Positions 44,974 through 54,386 of a DNA stretch of 64,000 nt are shown piece by piece. This DNA comes from Sporichthya brevicatena (GTDB lineage Bacteria; Actinomycetota; Actinomycetes; Sporichthyales; Sporichthyaceae), in assembly GCF_039525035.1 (NCBI RefSeq), contig NZ_BAAAHE010000007.1:310001-374000 (forward strand), given 5' to 3'. Position 1 is the stretch's first letter; each line of letters opens with the position of its first letter. The position numbers and the translations under genes were made by a program. The notes below the pieces were generated by a model. It was given only the letters and a program-made list of their open reading frames with translations. It was not told where the DNA came from and searched no databases.

Positions 44974-45596
44974 CGGGGCACCCGCCGACGGACTCCGGGG
45001 TCTCGATCCTGCTGGTCGACGACCGGCCGGAGAACCTGCTCGCGCTGGAGGCGATCCTCTCCGGCCTCGGACACGAGCTGGTTCGCGCGAACTCCGGCGC
45101 CGAGGCGCTGAAGCACCTGCTGCGCAAGGAGATCGCGCTGATCCTGCTCGACGTCCAGATGCCGGGCATGGACGGCTTCGAGACCGCCGCGCAGATCAAG
45201 GCCCGCGAGCGGACGCAGAACATCCCGATCGTCTTCCTCACGGCGATCGACGGGGAACGGCACCAGGCGTTCCGCGGCTACGCCGCCGGCGCGGTCGACT
45301 ACCTGTTCAAGCCGTTCGACCCGTGGGTGCTGCGCGCCAAGGTCGGTGTGTTCATCGAGCTGTACCAGCGGCGCAAGGAACTCGCCGCCCAGGCCGAGCG
45401 CCTGGCCGCCGCGGAGGCGGTGCTCGGGTCGACGTCGCTGCCCCAGCTGACCCGCGCCGCCCTCGACGCCGCCCGGGCCGCGCTCTCCGCCGCCGAGGCG
45501 ACGGGGGAGGACAAGGCCGTCGCGGCCGCCCGCAACGCGCTGGTGGCGGTCGACGCGCTGGTGGCGTCGCTGCCGACGCCGCAGGTGCCTGCGTGA
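44970..45596 (+). CDS. Receiver-domain protein with helical tail
   Basis: 208 aa. Receiver domain with [17 protein letters not shown], Asp in [19 protein letters not shown] and [11 protein letters not shown], then a helical Ala-rich tail (~140-208). It lacks a DNA-binding domain. The DDRPENL motif is common among receivers paired with hybrid kinases, so it may relay phosphate from the preceding kinase to the SpoIIE protein. GTG at 44970 overlaps the kinase stop as GTGA. Confidence 0.85.
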   Translation: MTGHPPTDSGVSILLVDDRPENLLALEAILSGLGHELVRANSGAEALKHLLRKEIALILLDVQMPGMDGFETAAQIKARERTQNIPIVFLTAIDGERHQAFRGYAAGAVDYLFKPFDPWVLRAKVGVFIELYQRRKELAAQAERLAAAEAVLGSTSLPQLTRAALDAARAALSAAEATGEDKAVAAARNALVAVDALVASLPTPQVPA

Positions 45597-47641
45597 CGCC
45601 GGTCTCCGCGACGCTCGCGCCGGAGGACCGGTCCCCGGCCACCGCGCGTCAGATCGTGCGCGGCGCCGTGACCGACGCCGGTCTCGACCACCTTCTCGAC
45701 GAGGCGCTGCTGCTCACGACTGAGCTCGTGACGAACGCGCTCGTCCACGGCGGGACCGCGGTGGACCTGCGCGTCGAGGTCGCCGACGACCGGCTGCGTG
45801 TCGAGGTCTCCGACCGCGGGGACGGCCGGGTGCTGATGGGCGCGACGCCCGGGGACGACCGGGAGGGCGGCCGGGGTATCTGGCTGGTCGACGCGCTCTC
45901 CTCGGCGTGGGGGACGCGGAACGGCCCCGAGGGCAAGACCGTGTGGTTCGAACTCGGCAAGCCCGGCCCGGAGGGCGCGACCCCGCGCCCGGCGTCCGTC
46001 GCACCGCCGCGGCGCGACCTCGCGTTCCTGCTCGGTCTCGCCCCCGACCTGGAGCAGCGACTCGGCCCCGAGCGCCTGGTCTCCGAACTGCTCGCCCGCG
46101 TCGTCGAGGGTCTGCACCTGGACCGGGGCTGGGTGGTCGCGCGCGGCCCGGCCGACCCGGACTGGTCGGTGCTCGTCGCCTACGACGACACCCCCGGCCC
46201 CGACCCGGAGGCGGTCTGCCGCGGCCTGGCCGAGGACTGGCCGACGGTGCCGTTCCCCGGCGCCGACGGCGCGGTGCTCGGCGCCCTCGTGCTCGGGCGC
46301 CTGCCCGCGGACGCCGACGACTTCGCGCTCGTCCGCCTGGTCGCGGAGCGGGTCGGGGTGATCCTGCGCGACGAGCACGCGAAGGCCGTCGCCCGGCGCA
46401 CCCGGGGCTCGCTGACCCTGCTCGCCGAGGCCGGCGAGATGTTCGCGGGGACGCTGGACGTTCAGCTCACGGCGACCCTCGCCGCCCGCCTCACGGTGCC
46501 CCGCCTGGCCACCTGGGCCGCGGTGTGGACGCTGTTCGGCCGCAACCCGGTGCTGGAGGCCGTCGCGCACGCCGACGAGTCGGTCGTCGAGTCGATGCAG
46601 TCCCACCTCTCCGGTCCGCAGACTCGCGCGTGGCTGGCGACCCAGGTCCGGCAGGGCGTGCTCGCGCAGCCGCCGGCGCCGAAGAGCCTGTCCGCGATCT
46701 GCGGCATTGACCCCCGCATCGGCGGCGAGTGCTTCGTGCTTCCGCTCACCGCCCGCGGGCGCATGCTCGGCCTGCTGCTCGTCGGCGGCGACGCCGGCCG
46801 GAACTTCGTCGTCGACGACCTCGCGCTGCTCGCGGACCTGTCCCGCACCGCCGCCCTCGCCCTCGACAACGCCCGGCTCTACGAGGAGCAGACGGCGATC
46901 GCGGAAGGCCTGCAGTCCTGGCTCCTGCCCCGCGACCTGCCCGAGGTGACGGGGTGTGAGTTCGGCGCTCGCTACGCCGCCGGCGGCGAGGGCACCGAGG
47001 TCGGCGGCGACTTCTACGACGTCTTCCCGCTGCCCGGCGGCGGGTGCGGCATCGCGATCGGTGACGTGTGCGGCAAGGGCGCCGAGGCCGCCGCGATCAC
47101 CGGCATCGCGCGCGAGGTCCTGCGGATGCTGGTCCGCGACGGCGCGAGCCCGCAGATCGCCCTGTCCCGTCTCAACGAGACCCTGCTCGGCCTCGGCGAC
47201 CGGGGCCGTCTCTGCACGGTCGTCCTGGGCACGGTCCGCCGCCGCGGCGACGGCATCGCCGTGCGGTTCTCCAGCGCCGGCCACCCGCCGCCCGTCCACG
47301 TCGCCGGGGACCCCGCCGGCGGCGGCCGCGTGCGGTTCGTCGGCACCAGTGGGTCGCTGCTCGGCGTCCTGTCCGACATCGACGTCTCGGACGACGAGGT
47401 TCAGCTCGCGCCGGGGGAGTCGCTCGTCCTCTACACCGACGGCGTCACCGAGCGCCGCGGCGAGGCCGGCGAGTTCTTCGGCGAGGACAACCTCCTGACG
47501 ACCCTGCGCGCCGCCCACACCGCGACGGCGTCCGAGCTCGCCGGCGTCGTCGAGACCGCCTGCCGGCACTTCGGTGCCTCCGGTGCCCCCCGCGACGACC
47601 TCGCGGTCCTCGTCGTCCAGGCCGCGGCGCCGACGCTCTGA
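45593..47641 (+). CDS. RsbW-like kinase / GAF / SpoIIE phosphatase switch protein
   Basis: 682 aa. Residues ~10-125 are an RsbW-type HATPase (LTTELVTNALVHGG, VSDRGDG, GGRGIWLVDALSS). A GAF-like region spans ~150-430 (two copies likely). The C-terminus is a PP2C/SpoIIE phosphatase (~450-680) with GGDFYDVFPLPGGG, IGDVCGKG, SSAGHPPP, LYTDGVTE and DDLAVLVV metal-binding Asps. It combines the two opposing activities of partner switching. GTG at 45593 overlaps the previous stop as GTGA. Confidence 0.88.
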   Translation: MTPVSATLAPEDRSPATARQIVRGAVTDAGLDHLLDEALLLTTELVTNALVHGGTAVDLRVEVADDRLRVEVSDRGDGRVLMGATPGDDREGGRGIWLVDALSSAWGTRNGPEGKTVWFELGKPGPEGATPRPASVAPPRRDLAFLLGLAPDLEQRLGPERLVSELLARVVEGLHLDRGWVVARGPADPDWSVLVAYDDTPGPDPEAVCRGLAEDWPTVPFPGADGAVLGALVLGRLPADADDFALVRLVAERVGVILRDEHAKAVARRTRGSLTLLAEAGEMFAGTLDVQLTATLAARLTVPRLATWAAVWTLFGRNPVLEAVAHADESVVESMQSHLSGPQTRAWLATQVRQGVLAQPPAPKSLSAICGIDPRIGGECFVLPLTARGRMLGLLLVGGDAGRNFVVDDLALLADLSRTAALALDNARLYEEQTAIAEGLQSWLLPRDLPEVTGCEFGARYAAGGEGTEVGGDFYDVFPLPGGGCGIAIGDVCGKGAEAAAITGIAREVLRMLVRDGASPQIALSRLNETLLGLGDRGRLCTVVLGTVRRRGDGIAVRFSSAGHPPPVHVAGDPAGGGRVRFVGTSGSLLGVLSDIDVSDDEVQLAPGESLVLYTDGVTERRGEAGEFFGEDNLLTTLRAAHTATASELAGVVETACRHFGASGAPRDDLAVLVVQAAAPTL

Positions 47642-47666
47642 CCGGTCCGCACGTCAGGATGGGGGC

Positions 47667-48650
47667 GTGCGGAAGTCCTTCGACCTGCCCCTGTTCTGGC
47701 GGGTCATCGCGATCAACGGAGCGGTGTTCGTGGTGGGCACCGCCGCGCTGGCGTTGTCGCCGGCGACGGTGTCGACCCGGGTCGTGTTCTCCGAGGCGAT
47801 CGTGCTGGCGGTCGGGCTGACCGTGATGCTCGTGACCAACGGACTGCTGCTGCACAACCGGTTGGCCCCGCTGGACCGGCTCAGCCGTCAGATGAGCAGC
47901 GTCGACCTGCTGCGGCCCGGGCAGCGCGTGTCCCCGGCCGACGCGGGCAGCGGCGGTGTCGCGGCGCTGGTCGCGAGCTACAACGCCATGCTCGACCGGT
48001 TGGAGGCCGAGCGCAGCGCGAGCGCGGCCGCCGCCCTCGCGGCGACCGAGGCCGAACGGGCCCGGATTGCGCGCGAGCTCCACGACGAGATCGGTCAGTC
48101 GCTCACCGTCGTGCTGCTCGGGCTCAAGCGGGTCGCCGACCAGGCGCCGCCGCAGCTGTCCGAGGAGCTCGAGCTGATACAGGACTCCGCACGGGCGAGC
48201 CTCGACGAGGTCCGCCGCGTCGCCCGCCGCCTGCGCCCCGGCGTCCTCGACGACCTCGGCCTGCTCTCCGCTCTGGCCGCGCTCGCCTCGGAGTTCACCG
48301 AGAACACCGGCCTGCCGGTCCGGCGGGGGTTCGCTCCCGGCCTGCCCGCGCTCGACCCGCAGGCCGAGCTGGTCGTGTACCGCGTCGCGCAGGAGGGGCT
48401 GACGAACGCGGCCCGGCACTCCGGGGCGAGCCGCGTCGAGCTGTCCCTGTCCCGGCAGGGCGACGCCGTCGTGCTGCGCGTCGCCGACGACGGCCACGGC
48501 CTGCGCGGGGCCGAGGACGGCGCCGGGATCCGCGGCATGCGGGAGCGGGCGCTGCTGGTCGGCGCCGACCTGCGGGTGGGCTCCCGCTCGGGCGGCGGCA
48601 CCGAGGTGCGCATGGTCGTCCCGGTCCGGCCCCGGGCCGAGGTGGGCTGA
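47667..48650 (+). CDS. NarL-type sensor histidine kinase
   Basis: 327 aa. Two membrane helices at the N-terminus (~10-60), a HAMP-like segment with RLSRQMSSVDLLRPG, a HisKA_3 site with His in RIARELHDEIGQSLTVVLLGL, and a HATPase with GLTNAARHSGAS and DDGHGL. The GTG start at 47667 follows GGATGGGGG. It pairs with the regulator 2 bp downstream. Confidence 0.9.
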   Translation: MRKSFDLPLFWRVIAINGAVFVVGTAALALSPATVSTRVVFSEAIVLAVGLTVMLVTNGLLLHNRLAPLDRLSRQMSSVDLLRPGQRVSPADAGSGGVAALVASYNAMLDRLEAERSASAAAALAATEAERARIARELHDEIGQSLTVVLLGLKRVADQAPPQLSEELELIQDSARASLDEVRRVARRLRPGVLDDLGLLSALAALASEFTENTGLPVRRGFAPGLPALDPQAELVVYRVAQEGLTNAARHSGASRVELSLSRQGDAVVLRVADDGHGLRGAEDGAGIRGMRERALLVGADLRVGSRSGGGTEVRMVVPVRPRAEVG

Positions 48651-48651
48651 C

Positions 48652-49311
48652 ATGGCGTCAGAAGCTCCGGTGCGGATCCTGCTCGCGGACGACCACGTCC
48701 TCGTCCGCCGCGGGGTGCGGCTGATCCTCGACGCCGAGCCCGACCTCGCGGTCGTCGCCGAGGCGAACGACGGGGCGGAGGCGGTCGCCGCGGCCAAGGA
48801 GCACGAGATCGACCTCGCCGTGCTCGACGTCGCCATGCCCCGGATGACCGGCCTCCAGGCTGCCCGGGAGCTCAACCGGCGCTTCCCGACGATGCGGATC
48901 CTCCTGCTGTCCATGTACGACAGCGAGCAGTACTTCTTCGAGGCGCTCAAGGTCGGTGCGTCGGGCTACGTCCTCAAGTCCGTCGCGGACCAGGACCTGA
49001 TCTCCGCCTGCCGCGCGGCGATGCGCGGCGAGCCGTTCGTCTACGCCGGCGCGCTCAGCGTCCTCGTCCGCGACGTGCTCGACCGCAACCGGCGCGGCGA
49101 GCCTCTGCCCGGCGGTGCCCTCACCCCGCGCGAGGACGAGGTCGTGAAGCTGATCGCCGAGGGCCACTCCAACAAGGAGATCGCCGAGGCGCTGACGATC
49201 AGCGTCAAGACCGTCGAGCGCCACCGCGCCAACATCCTCGCGAAACTCGGGATGCGCGACCGCACCGAGCTGACCCGGTACGCGATCCGCGCCGGCCTCA
49301 TCGAGCCCTAG
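48652..49311 (+). CDS. NarL/FixJ-family response regulator
   Basis: 219 aa. Receiver domain (LLADDHVLVRRGVRLIL, Asp in LAVLDVAMPRMTG, Lys in GYVLKSV) and LuxR helix-turn-helix LTPREDEVVKLIAEGHSNKEIAEALTISVKTVERHRANILAKLGMRDRTEL. Cognate partner of the preceding kinase. Start ATG at 48652. Confidence 0.92.
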   Translation: MASEAPVRILLADDHVLVRRGVRLILDAEPDLAVVAEANDGAEAVAAAKEHEIDLAVLDVAMPRMTGLQAARELNRRFPTMRILLLSMYDSEQYFFEALKVGASGYVLKSVADQDLISACRAAMRGEPFVYAGALSVLVRDVLDRNRRGEPLPGGALTPREDEVVKLIAEGHSNKEIAEALTISVKTVERHRANILAKLGMRDRTELTRYAIRAGLIEP

Positions 49312-49583
49312 TTCCTGACCGTTCTCCCAGCCTGACCGGCGGCTGTGAGTCGCACCTTTCATCTTCCGGTGACCTGGCCCACAGGTTGCGCACATCGCGG
49401 CCGATAACTCTGGTGGCGGGGGTTACGCCGAACGGGAGGGAGACGGTCGACGTGGGCGTCGGGGATCAATCCGCCCAGGAACGGACAGACCGTTCCGCGC
49501 GTCCAAGCGAAATGTCCCCAGCGTTCACCTACAAGTTGGTCACACGACCGCGTAAGAGCGATCGCGCGTGGTACCCAACTGAC

Positions 49584-50831
49584 ATGAGCAATACGGGGGC
49601 GGCTGCGGACGGCGTGTCAGACGCTGTGTCCGCTCGGGGGAACCGTAGGCTCGTTCGCCCTTTTCATCGTCTGACCGCGGCGGTCGCGATGCACGCCGCG
49701 GGCGACGTGATGGTGGCGATCGCGCTCGCGAACACCATCTTCTTCACGGCGCCGAGTGACGCCGCGCGCCAGCAGGTCGTGCTCTACCTGGCGCTGGCGA
49801 TGCTGCCGGTGGCGCTGCTCACGCCGGTCGTCGACGGGCTGCTCGCCCGGCACGCCAAGCAACTCCGGCACACGCTCTTCCTCGCCTCGGCGATCCGCGT
49901 CGGCCTCGCCGCCGCGTTGATCGGGGGCGTCGAGACCGCCGCGCTGTACCCGCTGGCCCTCGCGCTGCTGGTGACGTCGCGGGTGCACGGCATCGCCCGC
50001 ACCGCGTACGTCCCCGAGATCCTGCCGTCGGAGCGCTCGCTGGTCTGGGCGAACACCTGGCTGTCCGCGACGGTGAACATCGCCAGCGCGATCGGCGCCG
50101 GCATCGCCACCGCCGTCGTCGCGCTGACCGGCGCCTCGTCGGGCGCGCTGGTCGTCGCCGTCGGTGCCTACGCGCTCTCCGCGCTCGTGGTCCTGCCGCG
50201 GGTGCCGGGTGAGCGTGCGGTCGACGCCGTCGACCGCGACCTCGCGATCGACGGTGACGCGGCCCGCCTGCCGTCGCGCACCGTGGGCGCCGGCGTCGCG
50301 CTGGCCGTCATCCGGTTCGCGACCGGCTTCCTGACCTTCCTGCTCGCCTTCTCGGCCAAGGGCAACCCGGCGCTGTTCTCCGCGCTGGTCGCCGCGGCCG
50401 TGATCGGCGGCGCGCTCGGCACGTTCACCGCCGGCGCCGCCCGCCCGTTCATGCCGATGTGGGCGCTGCCCCCGGCCCTGCTCGCCGTGCTCGCCTTCAC
50501 CGCCGCCTCCGCCGCGTGGGACGGGCGCGCGGTGTGGTCGTTCGCGGTCGCGCTCAGCTCCGCGTTCGCCTGGGCCGCCGGCAAGGTCGCCTTCGACGGC
50601 CTGACCCAGCAGCTGACGTGCCCGGCCGGCCGCCGCCGCGTCGTCGTCCGCTACGCCGTCGGCTTCCAGGTCTGCTGGATCGTCGGCGCCGCCGTCGCCC
50701 TGGCCCCGGTCAACGCCTCCTACGCCCTCGCCGCCCTCGCGGTCGGCTGCACCCTCGGCCTCGTCGGCGCGATCAAGCAGGCCGAGGTCAAGCTCCCGTC
50801 CCTCGCCAGCCTCCTCGCCTTCGAGCGCTGA
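49584..50831 (+). CDS. MFS-like polytopic membrane protein
   Basis: 415 aa with ~10-12 hydrophobic segments. Major-facilitator-like pattern with LPVALLTPVVDGLLARHAK (loop 2-3). No substrate residue recognised. ATG at 49584 is placed by the start of the charged N-terminus; the previous 270 bp hold no gene. It ends before a terminator-like pair at 50849-50971. Confidence 0.7.
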   Translation: MSNTGAAADGVSDAVSARGNRRLVRPFHRLTAAVAMHAAGDVMVAIALANTIFFTAPSDAARQQVVLYLALAMLPVALLTPVVDGLLARHAKQLRHTLFLASAIRVGLAAALIGGVETAALYPLALALLVTSRVHGIARTAYVPEILPSERSLVWANTWLSATVNIASAIGAGIATAVVALTGASSGALVVAVGAYALSALVVLPRVPGERAVDAVDRDLAIDGDAARLPSRTVGAGVALAVIRFATGFLTFLLAFSAKGNPALFSALVAAAVIGGALGTFTAGAARPFMPMWALPPALLAVLAFTAASAAWDGRAVWSFAVALSSAFAWAAGKVAFDGLTQQLTCPAGRRRVVVRYAVGFQVCWIVGAAVALAPVNASYALAALAVGCTLGLVGAIKQAEVKLPSLASLLAFER

Positions 50832-50848
50832 CCTCTCGCCGTTCGGCC

Positions 50849-50877
50849 CGCCAGAAGGGGTGACACCCTTTCTGGCG
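50849..50877. repeat. Short family B relative
   Basis: 29-bp near-palindrome CGCCAGAAGGGG..CTTTCTGGCG around GTGACAC. It shares the AAGGGGTGACACCC core of family B and lies 18 bp past the MFS-like stop. Confidence 0.6.
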
Positions 50878-50927
50878 CCGCCCCCCTCTGGCGCCGCCGG
50901 AAGCTGTGGACGACAGCTGTGGACATG

Positions 50928-50971
50928 AAAGGGTGACACCCCTTACTGCGCAGTAAGGGGTGTCACCCTTT
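50928..50971. terminator. Family B 44-bp palindromic bidirectional terminator, copy 2
   Basis: Same 44-bp sequence as copy 1, followed by a T-run on the right. Between convergent genes ending at 50831 and 50997. Confidence 0.85.
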
Positions 50972-50996
50972 TTTGACAGTCAGGCCGGGGCGTCGG

Positions 50997-51626
50997 TCAG
51001 AGGGCCGCCGGGACCAGCGGGGCCGTCAGGGTCGCGGCGATCTGGCGGCCGAGGTCGGCGGGGGTGGCCGGGCCGGACGGGCGGTACCACTTGTAGCACC
51101 AGTTGATCGCGCCGAGGCAGGTGTTCACGTACACGCGCGGGACGACGTCGTTCAGCGGGCCGGCGACCGCGTCCGGGTGGGCGGCGCGGTGGGCAGCGAG
51201 ATGAGCGGTGACGGCGTCGAGGAACAGGTCCTCGAACTCCTTGCGCCGGGCCAGCAGCTCGTCGGCGAGGCGGGCGGGGAGCTCGTGCTCCTCCTCGAAG
51301 CAGACCTTGAGCAGCTGCTGCTTCTCGCAGGTGTAGACGACGCGGGCGACGATCAGCGCGCGGATCGCCTCCAGGGGTGAGGGGGCCGCGGCCACCAGGG
51401 CGCGGGCCTCCTCGACGCTCTCGGCCCGGACCTCGGAGTAGATCCGGACGAGTAGCTCCTCCTTGCTGCGGAAGTAGTGGTACAGCGTGGGCTTCGAGAG
51501 TCCGACGGCCGCGGCGATCTCGTTCATGGAGGTGGCGCGGAAGCCCTGCCGGCTGAAGATCTCCGCCGCGGTCGACACCACCCGGATGCGCTGGGCGTCC
51601 GCCCGGGTCGGGCTTGTTGTCGTCAC
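50997..51626 (-). CDS. TetR-family regulator (AccR-like by context)
   Basis: 209 aa. Helix-turn-helix TAAEIFSRQGFRATSMNEIAAAVGLSKPTLYHYFRSKEEL, then a ligand domain. Divergent from the acyl-CoA operon with a 20-bp palindrome between them (51643-51662), so it probably represses both. GTG at 51626; TACCCT 8 nt upstream may be a -10 box for a leaderless transcript. Mycobacterial leucine clusters have a TetR protein (Rv2506) in a similar place; ligand presumably an acyl-CoA. Confidence 0.85.
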   Translation of the reverse strand: MTTTSPTRADAQRIRVVSTAAEIFSRQGFRATSMNEIAAAVGLSKPTLYHYFRSKEELLVRIYSEVRAESVEEARALVAAAPSPLEAIRALIVARVVYTCEKQQLLKVCFEEEHELPARLADELLARRKEFEDLFLDAVTAHLAAHRAAHPDAVAGPLNDVVPRVYVNTCLGAINWCYKWYRPSGPATPADLGRQIAATLTAPLVPAAL

Positions 51627-51642
51627 GATCAGGAGGGTAGCG

Positions 51643-51662
51643 TCGACCGACCAGTCGGTCGA
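51643..51662. promoter_or_regulatory. Palindromic TetR operator candidate
   Basis: Arms TCGACCGAC and GTCGGTCGA separated by CA, centred between divergent start codons 55 bp apart. Length and symmetry suit a TetR dimer. Confidence 0.65.
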
Positions 51663-51681
51663 GAACCCGGGGAGCGATCCG

Positions 51682-52821
51682 ATGAGCTGGGAACTGAGCG
51701 CCGAGCACGTGGCCTTCCGGGCGACCTGTCGCTCGTTCGTCGACCGGGAGGTCCGCCCGCTGGTCGCCGAGGCGGAGGCGAGCAGGACCTTCCCCCGCGA
51801 GCTGATGAAGCGCTTGGGCGCCGCCGGCCTGCTCGGCCTGACGACGCCGGAGGAGTTCGGCGGTTCGGGCACGGACTCGCTCGCGGTCGCGATCCTGTCC
51901 GAGGAACTGGCCCGCGCCAGTGGCGGTCTCGCGGTCACCGCCCTCGTCAGCGCCTACATGGCCGGACCGCACCTGGTCCGCCACGGCACCGCCGCGCAGC
52001 AGCAGCGCTGGGTCCGCGCGCTCTGCGACGGGGAGGCGATCGCCGCCATCGCGGTCACCGAACCGCAGGCGGGCTCCGACGTCGCGGGGATGACCTCGAC
52101 GGCGCGGCGCACGGATCAGGGCTGGGTGCTGAACGGCCGCAAGATGTTCATCACCAACGCCTCGCTGGCGGACGTGATCGTCGTCGGGGCGCGGACCAGC
52201 GCCGACCGGCACGGCGGCGTGACGCTGTTCCTGGTCGAGGCCGGCTCACCCGGACTGTCGTTCGGCAACCCGCTGGTAAAGATGGGCTGGCACTCCTCGG
52301 ACACCCGCGAGGTGATCCTCGACGACGTGCCCGTCGCCGCCGACGCCGTGCTCGGCACCGAGGGCCGCGGCTTCGGTCAGATCATGGAGGGCTTCCAGCT
52401 CGAGCGGGTCGCGCTCGCCGGGATGGGGCTCGGCCACGCCGCCGAGTGCCTCGATCTCGCCCGCGCCTACGTCCGCGACCGCGAGGCGTTCGGCGCCCCG
52501 CTGATCGGGCTGCAGACCATCCGCCACCGCCTCGCGACGATGGAGATCGAGCTCGACGCCGCGCGTCTGATGACCCATCAGTCCGCGGCGCGGCTGGACG
52601 CCGGGCACCCGGACGCGCTCAAGACCGTGGCCCAGGCGAAGTACTTCGCCGCGGTCGCGGCCAACCGGATCGTCGACGACGCCGTTCAGCTCTTCGGCGG
52701 CGCGGGCTTCGTCGAGGAGACGCCGGTCGCGATGCACTACCGGGACGCGCGCATCCTGCGGATCGGCGGCGGCACCGACGAGATCCAGCTCGAGATCCTC
52801 ACCAAGGGGCTCGTGCCTTGA
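51682..52821 (+). CDS. Acyl-CoA dehydrogenase (isovaleryl-CoA type by context)
   Basis: 379 aa. Flavin/substrate motifs AVTEPQAGSDVAGMTSTA and GRKMFITNAS, the dimer helix FGAPLIGLQTIRHRLATM, and QLFGGAGFVEETPVAMHYRDARI. Glu occurs both in GFVEE and in FQLERVALAG; the latter is the catalytic position of isovaleryl-CoA dehydrogenase. Likely substrate isovaleryl-CoA if this is a leucine cluster. ATG at 51682 follows GGGGAGCG. Confidence 0.85.
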   Translation: MSWELSAEHVAFRATCRSFVDREVRPLVAEAEASRTFPRELMKRLGAAGLLGLTTPEEFGGSGTDSLAVAILSEELARASGGLAVTALVSAYMAGPHLVRHGTAAQQQRWVRALCDGEAIAAIAVTEPQAGSDVAGMTSTARRTDQGWVLNGRKMFITNASLADVIVVGARTSADRHGGVTLFLVEAGSPGLSFGNPLVKMGWHSSDTREVILDDVPVAADAVLGTEGRGFGQIMEGFQLERVALAGMGLGHAAECLDLARAYVRDREAFGAPLIGLQTIRHRLATMEIELDAARLMTHQSAARLDAGHPDALKTVAQAKYFAAVAANRIVDDAVQLFGGAGFVEETPVAMHYRDARILRIGGGTDEIQLEILTKGLVP

Positions 52822-54359
52822 GCTCCCCGGCGGCGGACGTCCTCGCGGCGCAGGAGCACGCGCGGCGCGGGAGCGTCCCGCCCGACGAGCGCGCGGCGCG
52901 GTGGCCGGACAAGCTGCCGGTCCGCGAGCGGCTCGCCCTCCTGCTCGACCCGGACAGCTTCGTCGAGGACGGTCTGCTGGCCAGTGCGGGCGACCCGGAT
53001 CCCGCGAAGGTCCTCCCCGCGGACGGCGTCGTCACCGGCGTCGGCCGGATCGACGGTCGCCGCGTCGCGGTGATCGCCTCGGACTTCACGGTCAAGGCGG
53101 GGTCCTGGGGTGCGCTGACGTGCGAGAAGCAGATCCGCATCCTGGAGCGCGCCGACCGTGACCTGTTGCCGGTCGTCTACCTCGTCGACGCGGCGGGCGG
53201 GCGGCTGACCGACCAGATGGGCTTCTTCCCCGGCCGCCGCGGGGCGTCGGCGATCTTCCACCAGCAGGTCACGCTGTCGGGACGGGTGCCGCAGATCTGC
53301 GTCCTGCTCGGGCCCTCGGCGGCGGGCGGTGCCTACATGCCCGCGTTCTGCGACTGGGTCGGGATGGTCGAGGGCAACGCGTCGATGTACCTCGCCAGCC
53401 CCCGCGTCGCGGAAAAGGTGACCGGCGAGATCACCAGCCTGGAGGAGATGGGTGGCGCCGAGATGCACACGTCGGTCTCCGGCTGCGCCGACGAGCGGTT
53501 CGGCTCGGACTGGGAGGCGATCGCGGCCGCCCGGTTGCTGCTGTCCTACCTTCCCGACGACTACCGCAGCGCGCCCGCCCGCACGGTCGGCGTCCCGCCC
53601 GAGCGCGCGCTGCACGACGGCGTCGTGCCGGCCGACCCGAACACCCCCTACGACGTCCGGGACGTGATCGAGGGCGTCGTCGACGCCGGGTCGTTCTTCG
53701 AGATCAAGGCCCGGTGGGCGCAGGAGATGGTCGTCGGTCTTGCCCGCCTCGACGGCCGCGTCGTCGGGCTCGTCGCGAACCAGCCCAGCGTGCGCAGCGG
53801 CGCGATCTTCGTCGACTCCGCGGACAAGGCGACGCGCTTCATCTCGATGTGCGACGCCTACAACGTGCCGCTGTTGTTCCTGCACGACGTGCCCGGCTTC
53901 ATGGTGGGCGCGGCGGTGGAGCGGGCCGGCATCATCCGCCACGGGGCGAAGCTGATCGCGGCGATGTCGAGCGCGGACGTCCCGAAGATCTCCGTCGTCC
54001 TGCGCAAGTCCTACGCCGCCGGGAACTACGCGATGTGCGCGCCCGGTTTCGAACCGCGCGCCACCCTCGCGCTGCCGACGGCGACGATCGGCCCGATGTC
54101 GCCGGAGGCGTCCACCAACGCGGTGTACGCGAACAAGATCGCCGCGATCGCCGACCCGGACGAACGGGCCGCCTTCGTCGCCGCGCGCGCCGCCGAGCAG
54201 GAGCGCGACCTGAACCTGCTCCGTCTGGCCGGCGAGCTCGTCGTCGACGCCGTCGTGCCGCCGGCCGCGCTGCGGGCCGAACTCGTCGCCCGCCTCGCCG
54301 ACGCCGACGGCTGGACCCGGCGCACCGGCCGAAGACACCACCTGATCAGCCCGGTCTGA
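52818..54359 (+). CDS. Acyl-CoA carboxylase beta (carboxyltransferase) subunit, AccD1-like
   Basis: 513 aa. Carboxyltransferase folds with GPSAAGGAYMPAFCDWVGMV (oxyanion), YDVRDVIEGVVD and DVPGFMVGAAVERAGIIRHGAK, and AMCAPGFEPRA. The start is TTG at 52818, overlapping the dehydrogenase stop as TTGA; no other in-frame start keeps the N-terminal helix. Works with the biotin subunit at 58536. Methylcrotonyl-CoA is the best guess; propionyl- or geranoyl-CoA are alternatives. Confidence 0.87.
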   Translation: MSSPAADVLAAQEHARRGSVPPDERAARWPDKLPVRERLALLLDPDSFVEDGLLASAGDPDPAKVLPADGVVTGVGRIDGRRVAVIASDFTVKAGSWGALTCEKQIRILERADRDLLPVVYLVDAAGGRLTDQMGFFPGRRGASAIFHQQVTLSGRVPQICVLLGPSAAGGAYMPAFCDWVGMVEGNASMYLASPRVAEKVTGEITSLEEMGGAEMHTSVSGCADERFGSDWEAIAAARLLLSYLPDDYRSAPARTVGVPPERALHDGVVPADPNTPYDVRDVIEGVVDAGSFFEIKARWAQEMVVGLARLDGRVVGLVANQPSVRSGAIFVDSADKATRFISMCDAYNVPLLFLHDVPGFMVGAAVERAGIIRHGAKLIAAMSSADVPKISVVLRKSYAAGNYAMCAPGFEPRATLALPTATIGPMSPEASTNAVYANKIAAIADPDERAAFVAARAAEQERDLNLLRLAGELVVDAVVPPAALRAELVARLADADGWTRRTGRRHHLISPV

Positions 54360-54386
54360 CGTTCCCAACCTCTCGGGAGGACGACG

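Noticed and set aside
49400-49407. GCCGATAA as another sigma-28 -10 box before the MFS-like gene
   Set aside because: Fifteen bases upstream is ACAG, not TCAA-like, and the distance to the start codon is ~177 bp.
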